Assembly (NCBI RefSeq): GCF_900172335.1
Contig: NZ_FWFX01000003.1
Coordinates: 186,001-250,000 of the forward strand
From: Roseovarius albus
GTDB lineage: Bacteria; Pseudomonadota; Alphaproteobacteria; Rhodobacterales; Rhodobacteraceae
DNA: 64,000 nucleotides
Direction: 5' to 3'
Shown in pieces: positions 8,299 to 16,900 of the stretch. How positions within the stretch are numbered: the stretch's first letter is position 1; every line of letters starts with the position of its first letter. The position numbers and the translations under genes were made by a program. The notes beneath the pieces were generated by a model. It searched no databases. It was not told where the DNA came from and saw only the letters and a program-made list of their open reading frames with translations.

Positions 8299-8862
8299 AT
8301 GACCTCGACGCGCGAGACCATAACCTTGCAGGCTGACACCTTGTTTTATGAAAACGGGTTCGAAGCCACCTCCTTTGGCGACATCGCCAAGGCGGTTGGT
8401 ATTTCGCGCGGCAATTTCTATCACCACTTCAAATCCAAAGACGCGATTCTGGATGCGGTGATTGAGCTACGCCTCGCTAGAACCCAAACGATGCTGGACA
8501 ATTGGAGCGCAGAGGCCGACCCACAAGAGCGCATCTTGTCTTTCGTCCGCATCCTGATCACCAACCAAAGCAAAATCATGGCCTTTGGCTGCCCGGTTGG
8601 CACACTCAGTTCCGAACTGGCCAAGCTCGAACACGCCGCCCACCCGCGCGCGGTCGAAGTGTTTGACCTGTTCAAAACCTGGCTGGTTACGCAATTTACT
8701 GCCCTTGGCCATGGCGATAAGGCTAAAGATCACGCTTTACACGTGCTCGGACGGTCCCAAGGCGTGGCTGTCATGGCCGCCGCCTATCAGGATCCCGACT
8801 TTGTTCAGGCCGAAGTTGACGCGCTTGAAGCTTGGCTCAACACCCTCACTCCCCACAATTAG
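8299..8862 (+). CDS. TetR family regulator, probably autoregulated
   Basis: 187 residues. The DNA-binding head is TLFYENGFEATSFGDIAKAVGIS followed by RGNFYHHFKSKDAILDAVIE. The C-terminal part has MAFGCPVGTLSSELAKLEH, seen in TetR proteins with a TetR_C_16/LmrA-like ligand domain. There is no Shine-Dalgarno before the ATG; instead a promoter-operator abuts it (8264-8292), so a leaderless transcript is likely. It is followed 8 bases later by a YciI-like gene and then tag, all on the same strand. The regulator therefore probably controls that operon and itself. The inducer is unknown. Confidence 0.9.
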   Translation: MTSTRETITLQADTLFYENGFEATSFGDIAKAVGISRGNFYHHFKSKDAILDAVIELRLARTQTMLDNWSAEADPQERILSFVRILITNQSKIMAFGCPVGTLSSELAKLEHAAHPRAVEVFDLFKTWLVTQFTALGHGDKAKDHALHVLGRSQGVAVMAAAYQDPDFVQAEVDALEAWLNTLTPHN

Positions 8863-8870
8863 GAAAGCCC

Positions 8871-9164
8871 ATGTTTATCGTCTTTCTCAAATTCTCATAC
8901 AACAAAGCCGCAGTCACCGAGCACATGTCCGCCCACAACGACTGGATCGCGCAAGGCTTTGCCGACGGCGTGTTTCAATGCGTGGGCTCCATCACCCCTG
9001 CGGCTGGCGGGATGATCCTTGCGCTTGAGGACGATCTGGAGACCCTGCAGGCCCGTATCAATCAGGACCCGTTTGTCATACACAACGTCGTCCATGCCGA
9101 AATCACCCAAATCGACGTCAAAAAAACCACCCCAGCCCTCGACCATCTGAAAGGTGCCGCATGA
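8871..9164 (+). CDS. YciI-like dimeric alpha-beta barrel protein
   Basis: 97 residues starting MFIVFLKFSYNKAAVTEHMSAHNDWIAQGFADGVFQCVG. The pattern of an N-terminal beta strand, an H-x-x-(W) helix and a central GG-hinge (TPAAGGMILALEDD) followed by DPFVIHNVVHAEI matches the YCII domain. That domain forms dimeric ferredoxin-like barrels, some of which are dehydrochlorinases or ligand-binding proteins. The ATG at 8871 has AGGAAAG just upstream. Its stop overlaps the tag start (ATGA), so translation is coupled. The precise role is unknown. Confidence 0.82.
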   Translation: MFIVFLKFSYNKAAVTEHMSAHNDWIAQGFADGVFQCVGSITPAAGGMILALEDDLETLQARINQDPFVIHNVVHAEITQIDVKKTTPALDHLKGAA

Positions 9165-9769
9165 GCACGCTGATCACTGGCCCGGACGGGCAAAACCGCT
9201 GTTCATGGTGCGGCGACGTGCCCGAATTCCTGCCCTATCACGACAATGAATGGGGTTATCCCGTGGACGACGACACCCGCCTGTTTGAAAAGCTCTGCTT
9301 GGAAAGCTTCCAGTCCGGCCTCAGCTGGCGCACCATCCTGAACAAACGCGAAAACTTCCGCGCCGCCTTTGCCGGATTCGATTATCGCGAAATCATGAAG
9401 TTCACCGATGCAGACCGCGAGCGCCTACTCAATGATCCCGGCATCGTCCGCAACCGCCTCAAGATCGACGCCACAATCAACAACGCTCACCGCATGGCCG
9501 AAATGGTCGAAGCCGAAGGGTCCCTCGCTGCCTTCATCTGGCGGTACGAGCCACCAGCAGAGGAACTGGGCGAACCGCAAACCGCCTCCATCTCGCCCAC
9601 CTCTATAGCCCTGTCAAAAGAGCTGAAAAAACGCGGCTGGAAATTTCTCGGCCCCACCACGATCTTTGCCTTCATGCAGGCCATGGGCCTGATCAACGAT
9701 CATGCCATCGGCTGCGCCATGCGCGAAAAAGCCCGTAAAAACCGCGCGGCGTTTACGCCGCCCAGATAA
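9161..9769 (+). CDS. tag: DNA-3-methyladenine glycosylase I
   Basis: Removes 3-methyladenine from alkylated DNA, starting base-excision repair. The 202-residue protein shows the Tag zinc ligands CSWC near the start and NDHAIGC near the end. It also has YHDNEWGYPVDDDTRLFEKLCLESFQSGLSW and the helix region ILNKRENFRAAFAGFD. It overlaps the yciI-like gene by 4 bases and is the third member of the TetR-led operon, so expression of this repair enzyme may be inducible. A second alkylation-repair gene, alkB, is present at 38450. Confidence 0.96.
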   Translation: MSTLITGPDGQNRCSWCGDVPEFLPYHDNEWGYPVDDDTRLFEKLCLESFQSGLSWRTILNKRENFRAAFAGFDYREIMKFTDADRERLLNDPGIVRNRLKIDATINNAHRMAEMVEAEGSLAAFIWRYEPPAEELGEPQTASISPTSIALSKELKKRGWKFLGPTTIFAFMQAMGLINDHAIGCAMREKARKNRAAFTPPR

Positions 9770-9951
9770 ATGTGAAACGCTACTCCCCTTGGAGGTATCA
9801 CTGCGAAACTCGCATGTCTAAAGCACGTGGCTAGATGGCTCCATTGAACCCAGTTTGATCCATGCTGCGTAAGTCTTGAATGACGGCTTTCTTTCGCTTT
9901 TCAGGCAGATTAAGTGTATTTTCATGCGTTGGGAGAACTTGGAGGCCCGAT

Positions 9952-11022
9952 ATGAGACCGCTTTTTGTGTTAGTTGCTGCGGGGCTGGTCGGATTGCTGG
10001 GATATCTTTTTTTGTGGCCGGTTCCGGTCAGGCCCGTTGCTTGGATCGCCCCTCAAAACCTAGGGTACATCGGAGAATTCCAAGCCAATGATCGTCTGGC
10101 AAAGCTCGAGTTTATTGAGCTCGATGGCCGTTCAGGTCCAGAGGACGCCGATGTCGGACCGGATGGTCTTATCTATCTCGCCATGCACGGCGGAGAAATC
10201 TTGCGCATTGGTAATGATGGCAGTGTCACGTCGTTTGCCCAAACAAACGGTCGCCCATTGGGCATTGAATTTGGCGCTGACGGGACACTCTTTGTGGCAG
10301 ATGCCTACCTTGGGCTGTTGGCGATTGATCGAGACGGGCGCGTAACACTGCTTGCCAATGAAACAAGGGATGGCAGCCCTATTCGATATGCTAACGATTT
10401 GGACATAGCAACGGATGGAAAGATCTACTTTTCAGACGCATCTACCCGATTTGGCGCGCAAGAAAACGGGGGAACGTTAGCCGCTTCGATTCTGGATTTG
10501 GTTGAACATTCCGCGAATGCACGTGTGCTGAAGTATGACCCCTCATCTAAGACAACAACGGTGTTTGCAGAGGGGCTTACATTTGCCAATGGTGTTGTCG
10601 TTAATGAAGCGAACGACGCATTGCTCGTGGTCGAAACCGGCGAGTATCGTGTGTGGCATTTTCCTTTGGATGGTAGTCAGGGAAAGGTTATTCTAGCCAA
10701 TATTCCCGGCTTTCCCGACAATCTGAACCACGCGTCCGATGGGACGTTCTGGCTCGGCGTTGTCAGCCCGCGCAATGCCATCATGGACCGGTTGTCCGGC
10801 TCGCCTTTCCTTAGACGTGTTGTCATGCGATTGCCTGAATCGATAAAACCAAAGCCGACACGCTACGGATTTATCCTCCGCTTCGACGATAAAGGTAACG
10901 TTGTTGAAAGCCTGCAAGATCCGACAGGAGACTTTGCGTTGACGACCGGAGCGGTCACTCTTCCAGACGGCGGCATTGCCGTGACCTCACTTACAGAGCC
11001 CCGCTTGGGGCTGCTGAAGTGA
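9952..11022 (+). CDS. SMP-30/strictosidine-synthase-like beta-propeller protein
   Basis: 356 residues: an N-terminal hydrophobic segment (LFVLVAAGLVGLLGYLFLWP) that anchors or exports the protein, then a six-bladed propeller. Propeller motifs are GPEDADVGPDGLIYLAMHGGEI, RPLGIEFGADGTLFVADAYLGL, NDLDIATDGKIYFSDAS, GLTFANGVVVNEAN, FPDNLNHASDGTFWLGV and LTTGAVTLPDGGIAVTSL. This matches the Str_synth/SMP-30 superfamily (APMAP-like), whose members are lactonases or arylesterases. The ATG at 9952 has GGAG 8 bases before it and starts exactly at the hydrophobic segment. Its codon use is visibly more AT-rich than tag or the DUF1326 gene, hinting at separate acquisition. Substrate unknown. Confidence 0.85.
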   Translation: MRPLFVLVAAGLVGLLGYLFLWPVPVRPVAWIAPQNLGYIGEFQANDRLAKLEFIELDGRSGPEDADVGPDGLIYLAMHGGEILRIGNDGSVTSFAQTNGRPLGIEFGADGTLFVADAYLGLLAIDRDGRVTLLANETRDGSPIRYANDLDIATDGKIYFSDASTRFGAQENGGTLAASILDLVEHSANARVLKYDPSSKTTTVFAEGLTFANGVVVNEANDALLVVETGEYRVWHFPLDGSQGKVILANIPGFPDNLNHASDGTFWLGVVSPRNAIMDRLSGSPFLRRVVMRLPESIKPKPTRYGFILRFDDKGNVVESLQDPTGDFALTTGAVTLPDGGIAVTSLTEPRLGLLK

Positions 11023-11214
11023 TCTTTCTGGCAACTTAGTTACGCCGCGCGACTATTCCGATCAACTCCCAGTCCTCTCAAACGGTGCGCATAGCTGATC
11101 CTAGCGCAAACATCGCGAATGCTCACTTTGTCTCTTCCGCTGCTGTTAACCCCTTTGCTGAAATTCTCATTTGATACCGTTGCAATGCTTAGCGGCCAAA
11201 GATTTGTGAACACT

Positions 11215-11385
11215 TCATTTCGACCCACCTAGCAATGGGATCATCCAAATCAGATACGAAGTCACCCAGATCACGCTTCCAATAATCGTTAGCGGATCGC
11301 CAAAATTTATCCCCGCCGCGATAAAAACCAGACCGGCAATGATAAAGCCAATGAGGCCAAAAAGCTGGCGGCGTTGCTCAGTCAT
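11215..11385 (-). CDS. Small two-segment membrane protein
   Basis: A 56-residue frame from ATG 11385: MTEQRRQLFG, then LIGFIIAGLVFIAAG, a short NFGDPLT loop, IIGSVIWVTSYLIWMIPLL and a GGSK end. Two hydrophobic spans with a charged N-terminus indicate a small inner-membrane protein. The Shine-Dalgarno is weak, and no family is recognised. It is convergent with the SMP-30-like gene, and both share AT-richer codon use. Confidence 0.5.
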   Translation of the reverse strand: MTEQRRQLFGLIGFIIAGLVFIAAGINFGDPLTIIGSVIWVTSYLIWMIPLLGGSK

Positions 11386-11716
11386 ACCGGTTACCGTCCA
11401 AGCGTGGTTTTCCAGTACAACTCTTCAATGTCAAACCGGCATAGTGATGTGTTTTCTCTGAAGCCATCATCAAAATTCCGTTTCCCCCAATTACACACAA
11501 TTAATGTCGACCACAGTGCACGAGTATCTGACGGGATTCGACTGGATGGCAGGCTTTCCTCCTTTCCTGCGCTTCACCACCATCGTCGAACATCCATTAA
11601 CAAACGAAAACGGGTCCATTTTTGGGAAAACCCAATCTCTGTGTTATCCTGCCCGATATTTCAGTTCCAAAATTCAACAGTGACATTTCAACACCAGACC
11701 ATTTGGGGGGATCAAA
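11386..11716. other. Intergenic region without a supported gene
   Basis: 331 bases between the small membrane protein and the DUF1326 gene. Open frames here have no ribosome-binding site or recognisable protein character. The region is likely to hold the DUF1326 promoter, but I cannot pick convincing -35 and -10 elements. Confidence 0.5.
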
Positions 11717-12358
11717 ATGGCTTATATCGACTGGAAGATCAGCGGGCCCAAGATTGGCGTCTGTAGCTGCGACTATGGCTGCCCTTGCGAATTCAACGGC
11801 AAACCGTCACGCGGCGTTTGTGAAGGCGGCGAGGCACACCTTATCGAAGAGGGCTTCTTTGGTGATGTCCGTCTTGACGGACTGGTCATCGGGGCGTCGT
11901 ATCGCTGGCCGGGGCCGGTACACGAAGGTGGCGGCTGGGCGCAAGGCATCATCGACAAACGCGCGACCGACGAACAGGTCGACGCGCTGTTCAAAATCCT
12001 CGGCGGCGAGGAACAGGAACCCACAACCGTCTTCAACATCTACGGCTCCACGATGGACGGCGAGGATGATCCGCTCTTTGCTGATCTGGAGTTTGAAGCC
12101 GATATCGAAGCGCGCACCGGCAAGTTGGTGGTCGATGGCAAAACCATGCTCAACATCACCCCTATCAAGAACCCGGTCACCGGGAAACCCCACCGCGCCC
12201 GCATCGTTCTGCCCGAAGGATTCGAGTTCCGCGAAGCCGAGATGGGATCGGGCGATATCACCATCACCGAAGGCCTCAAGATGCAGTACGAGAAAGTTTA
12301 CGGCGTCCTCTGGCATGCCTCCTACGGCCCCTACGGCGTGATTGAAACCGCCGCCTGA
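11717..12358 (+). CDS. DUF1326 domain protein
   Basis: 213 residues. The N-terminus carries a cysteine cluster C-x-C-x3-C-x-C (ICVCSCDYGCPCEF-like, Cys16, 18, 22 and 24) that defines DUF1326 and looks like a metal site. The rest is predicted beta-rich, with GIIDKRATDEQVDAL and FREAEMGSGDITITEGLKM. A GGGGGGA stretch precedes the ATG. The next gene, a DUF2182 membrane protein, starts 2 bases after the stop. The two families are repeatedly found together in proteobacteria and actinobacteria, so they probably act as one unit. The function is unknown; metal handling is a guess from the cysteines. Confidence 0.9.
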   Translation: MAYIDWKISGPKIGVCSCDYGCPCEFNGKPSRGVCEGGEAHLIEEGFFGDVRLDGLVIGASYRWPGPVHEGGGWAQGIIDKRATDEQVDALFKILGGEEQEPTTVFNIYGSTMDGEDDPLFADLEFEADIEARTGKLVVDGKTMLNITPIKNPVTGKPHRARIVLPEGFEFREAEMGSGDITITEGLKMQYEKVYGVLWHASYGPYGVIETAA

Positions 12359-12360
12359 GC

Positions 12361-13191
12361 GTGGACACCCCGGCCCTCGAGCGATTGATCCGCCGCGACC
12401 GCGCGCTTTTGCTCGGCGGTCTCACTCTGATCTGCGCGCTGTCTTGGCTCTGGGTCATTTCCGGGGCCGGTATGGGCATGAGTGCGCTGGAAATGACCCG
12501 CACCGGCCTTTTCCCCCACCTCGGCCAGCCCCTGCGCTCAATGCAGATGGGCACGCCTCTGGCCAACGCAGGCCTGCCCTATTTTATCCTGATGGTCTCG
12601 ATGTGGTGGATCATGATGATCGCGATGATGCTGCCATCAGCTGCGCCCACGATGCTGCTCTATGCCCGCACCCTGCGCCACGCCCAACGCAAGGGCCGCC
12701 TGCAACAGGGCCCGGTATCAATCACGCTTTTCCTGTTGGGGTATCTCACTATCTGGCTGGGGTTTTCCGTGCTCGCCACAGCCCTGCAGATGCTGCTGGT
12801 CAACACCGGCAGCCTGTCACAAATGATGCTCTGGTCCACCGGCCCAACCTTCAGCGCGCTGATCCTATTCATCGCCGCTGCCTATCAACTGACTCCGCTA
12901 AAACAGACCTGCCTGCACCACTGCCAAAGCCCGGCGGAATGGCTGTCACGACACTGGATCAAAAGCGGTTGGGGCACGTTCAGAATGGGGCTCCATCACG
13001 GCACCTATTGCGTCGGCTGCTGCTGGGCGCTGATGCTGCTGTTATTTGTCGGCGGGGTGATGAACCTGATCTGGATCGCCGCACTGGCTGTCATCGTCCT
13101 GCTCGAAAAGCTCAGCATTCCCGGCTTCAAAACCGGTCACTTCTCCGCCGCCCTGCTCGGCCTTTGGGGCGTTGCCACCCTCCTGATCTGA
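12361..13191 (+). CDS. DUF2182 integral membrane protein
   Basis: 276 residues with about seven membrane segments. It has the DUF2182 hallmarks: MWWIMMIAMMLPSAAPTMLLYAR, LKQTCLHHCQSP, a GLHHGTYCVGCCWALMLLLFVGGVMN block and the end LLEKLSIPGF. Met, His and Cys cluster on or near the membrane face, suggesting binding of a soft metal such as copper; this is inference. It starts with GTG at 12361, 2 bases after the DUF1326 stop, so translation is probably coupled. The family has no established biochemical activity. Confidence 0.9.
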   Translation: MDTPALERLIRRDRALLLGGLTLICALSWLWVISGAGMGMSALEMTRTGLFPHLGQPLRSMQMGTPLANAGLPYFILMVSMWWIMMIAMMLPSAAPTMLLYARTLRHAQRKGRLQQGPVSITLFLLGYLTIWLGFSVLATALQMLLVNTGSLSQMMLWSTGPTFSALILFIAAAYQLTPLKQTCLHHCQSPAEWLSRHWIKSGWGTFRMGLHHGTYCVGCCWALMLLLFVGGVMNLIWIAALAVIVLLEKLSIPGFKTGHFSAALLGLWGVATLLI

Positions 13192-13376
13192 TCTGCTACA
13201 CCGAATTGATCCGGTTTAAGAAACAGGCCCTCAACGCCGACGTCTCATAAGACGTGATGCACAACATGCTGATCAACTTCTCTCACGGCTTCATCTTTGC
13301 AGACGTCGCCGCGGCTTCTGACATCGCCCCGATCCTCGCCAAACATGAACGCAGCCTGGTTTGGATTCTGTCGAGC

Positions 13377-13874
13377 TCATAGTGTCAATGTCAGCCGCAG
13401 CTCCCAACCAACCCGCCCCATATATGGCGCGCCCACCTCCTGCATACCGGTCCCGCGATACAGGGCAAGCGCGGCATGATTGTCAGTGTCCACCGCAATG
13501 GCCAGTTCCTTGATATCAGGCCAGCGTAGCTTAAGTTCCGCAATGACCAATCTCAAGACAGGCCGCCCTAGGCCCTTGCCCTGAAACGGGGCTGCAATTT
13601 TCAAGGCATGCATGGTCGCCGCGTCTGCTTCCGCCCAGTCCGGTGCAAGTAACCCGCGTTTCAAAAGCACCAGGCCAACCGGATCCGCACCGAGGTAAAA
13701 ACTCAAACCGATGATCTGGTCTTTCGGGGCGGCCTGCCACGCTAAAATCGTATCAGCAAAAGATCCGGCAAACTTTTCCTGTTGCCGCGAGATCTCGAGC
13801 CCACGCAAGGCACGCACCTCCGCAACAGACAGCGCGGACAATTCCTGCGCAACAGGTACATCGCTTGTATTCAT
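13377..13874 (-). CDS. GNAT family N-acetyltransferase
   Basis: 165 residues. The acetyl-CoA loop is ALKIAAPFQGKGLGRPVLRLVIAE (Q/R-x-x-G-x-G/A motif), followed by LAIAVDTDNHAALALYRGTGMQEVG, the usual C-terminal motif B. The substrate could be a small amine, an antibiotic or a protein N-terminus; the sequence does not tell. It lies 66 bases downstream of gltB on the same strand, separated by a strong hairpin, so it is probably transcribed on its own. Confidence 0.88.
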   Translation of the reverse strand: MNTSDVPVAQELSALSVAEVRALRGLEISRQQEKFAGSFADTILAWQAAPKDQIIGLSFYLGADPVGLVLLKRGLLAPDWAEADAATMHALKIAAPFQGKGLGRPVLRLVIAELKLRWPDIKELAIAVDTDNHAALALYRGTGMQEVGAPYMGRVGWELRLTLTL

Positions 13875-13896
13875 GGCAACACTGTTCCAAAACGCA

Positions 13897-13920
13897 ACAA
13901 GGCGGGCAAGCCCGCCTTGT
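13897..13920 (-). terminator. Rho-independent-like terminator of gltB
   Basis: ACAAGGCGGG, a CAAG loop, then its exact inverse CCCGCCTTGT: a 10-bp GC-rich stem 20 bases beyond the gltB stop. Read on the minus strand it is followed by TTGCGTTTT. The moderate T content makes termination likely but not certain. Confidence 0.65.
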
Positions 13921-13940
13921 GTGTAAAATTTAATCCAGAC

Positions 13941-16900
13941 TTACTCCGCCGGGATGGCTTCAGCTACATTTCCCAACGGATGGGGCAACTTATCCAGCAT
14001 CTCAACCGGACAGAGCTGTACGAAATTGCCCACCTCAGCCTCCCAATGCTGCAGGATCTCCTGCGCCTTGCGGCTGCCGGTCTCTCTAGCGTGACGTTCC
14101 ACCAACGCTTTCAACTCGTCCTGCCAATAGGCCTCGGACACCGCACCGCTGACCAATGTTTCATGGTTCATCAGGGTCGCCGCACGCCTGTCAGGATCAT
14201 AGAGATAAGCCATCCCCCCGGTCATGCCTGCGCCAAAGTTGGCCCCAATCGACCCAAGGATCACCGCAACCCCGCCGGTCATGTATTCACAACCATTGCT
14301 GCCACAGCCCTCAATCACCACCTTGGCGCCCGAATTACGCACGGCGAACCGCTCCCCCGCGCGACCGGCAGCAAACAGATAGCCATCGGTTGCGCCATAC
14401 AAAACAGTATTGCCGATGATGGTATTTTTCGATGCTTCCAGTGGGCTGCTTTGCGGCGGATGCACCACGATGGTGCCGCCTGAAAGGCCCTTGCCGACAT
14501 AATCGTTGGCATCGCCGGACACTTCGATCTTAAGCCCGGGTGCAGCAAAGGCTCCTAGCGATTGCCCGGCACTGCCCGACAGTTTCACCGTCAGGTGGTC
14601 CGGCTGCAGCGTGTTGCGCATGCCAAAGTTCCGCACAATATGGCTCGACACCCGTGTGCCTACGGTCCGGTGCGTGTTCTGCACCGCGTAATGCAACTGC
14701 ATCTTCTCGCCGTCATTCAGGAACCGGCTCGCATCACGCACTATCTCGGCATCCAGCGTATCGGGTACCTCTGTCCGGGGGCGACCACGGTCATAGTCGG
14801 CAATGCCCGCATCCCCAACTGTGATCAGCATCGGGTTGAGATCCAGATCATCCAGGTGCGCCGAACCACGCGACACCTGCGTCAGCAGATCCGCCCGCCC
14901 GATCACCTCATCCAATGAACGCGCACCGATGCTGGCCAGTACCTCGCGCACTTCTTGGGCATAGAAGGTGATCAGGTTCACCACCTTGTCGGCGTTGCCG
15001 GTGAACTTGTCGCGCAACGCCTCATCTTGCGTACAGACACCCACGGGGCAGGTGTTGCTCTGGCACTGACGCACCATGATGCATCCCATCGCAATCAGCG
15101 CTGCAGTGCCGATACCATATTCCTCGGCCCCCAACATCGCGGCCATCACAATGTCACGCCCTGTGCGCAGGCCGCCATCGGTGCGCAGGGTCACGCGATC
15201 ACGCAGGTTATTCATGCTCAGCACCTGATGCGCCTCGGTCAGGCCCATCTCCCACGGCAAACCGGCATATTTGATCGAGGTCGCTGGGCTGGCCCCGGTG
15301 CCACCATTGTGGCCAGACACCAGAATGACATCGGCCTTCGCCTTTGCCACCCCGGCCGCAATTGTGCCCACGCCCGACTGCGCCACCAGTTTCACACAGA
15401 CCTTCACCGTCGGATTGATCTGTTTGAGGTCATAAATCAGCTGCGCCAAATCCTCGATTGAATAAATGTCATGATGCGGCGGCGGTGAAATCAGCGTCAC
15501 GCCTTTGGTCGAATGCCGCAACCGCGCGATCAAATCGGTGACCTTCATCCCCGGCAACTGGCCACCCTCACCAGGCTTCGCGCCCTGCGCCACCTTGATC
15601 TCCAGCTCTTCGCACTGGTTCAGATACTCCGCCGTCACCCCAAACCGGCCCGAGGCCACCTGCTTGATCTTCGCAGACGGATTGTCCCCATTCGGCTCTG
15701 GCACAAAATGCGCTGGATCTTCGCCGCCTTCGCCACTGTCCGAGCGCGCCCCAATCCGGTTCATCGCCACATTCAGCGTCTTATGCGCCTCCGGGCTCAG
15801 TGCCCCCAGCGACATGCCCGGCGTCACAAAACGTTTGCGGATCGCAGTCACGCTTTCCACCTCTTCCAATGCAATCGCATCGCCCATCGGCTTGATTGCC
15901 ATCAGATCACGGATATGGATCGGTGGATTGTTCTGCATCATCTTTGAATAGCGCTGCCACAACGCATAGCTTGCGTTATTACAAGCCATCTGCATCATAT
16001 GCATCGTACCCGCGCCCCAGGCATGGGTCTCACCCGATTTGCGCGCCTTGTAGAATCCACCAATCGGCAAAATGTCCTGCCCGTTGGCAAACCCCTTGGC
16101 ATGCACCTCTTCCAGCTTGGTCTGAATGCCTGACACCCCGATGCCGCTGATCCGGCTGGTCAGACCGGGGAAATATTCCGCACACATCGCCCGGCTCAGG
16201 CCCACGGCCTCGAAATTCAGACCGCCACGATAGGACGACACAACCGAGATTCCCATCTTCGCCATGATTTTTAGCAAACCCTGATCAATCGCACCGCGAT
16301 AGCGCGCAATGTTTTCGGTCAGCGTGCCATCCAGCAATCCGCGTTCAATCCGGTCAGCAATGGAATCTTCGGCCAGATAGGCATTCACCACGGTCGCGCC
16401 GGCGCCAATCAGAACGGCAAAATAATGCGGATCAATACATTCCGCCGCCCGCACGTTCAGCGAACAGAAGGTACGCAACCCCTTGCGTGTCAAATGGCTA
16501 TGCACCGCTGAGGTCGCCAAAATCATAGACATGCCGATCTTCTCGGCATCCAGATACTGATCGGTCAGCACGATATGCCCAGCGCCTGAGCGCACCGCAT
16601 CTTCGGCCTCCGCCCGGATCCGTTCCAACCCGGCCTGCAAGGCACCCGGCCCCGATACAAAAGTACAATCAATTTCGGCCACATCGGCAGTAAAGCTGGA
16701 CTTCAACTCTTCCCACTGCGCGTTGCCCACAAACGGGCTTTCCAACACAATGATGTCAGTCTGCGCACTGCTCTCATCCAACACGTTTTTCAGGTTCCCG
16801 AACCGCGTCTTCAGGCTCATCACCCGATATTCGCGCAAGCTATCAATTGGTGGGTTGGTCACCTGCGAGAAATTCTGTCTAAAGAAATGGCTCAATGGAC

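Noticed and set aside
11040-11228. 62-codon minus-strand frame after the SMP-30-like gene
   Set aside because: Overlaps the more convincing 56-residue membrane protein and has no start signal.
13266-13382. 38-residue plus-strand frame (MLINFSHGFIFADVAAASD...)
   Set aside because: Protein-like start, but no ribosome-binding site, a stop just upstream, and overlap with the GNAT gene end. Could be a remnant; too little to call.
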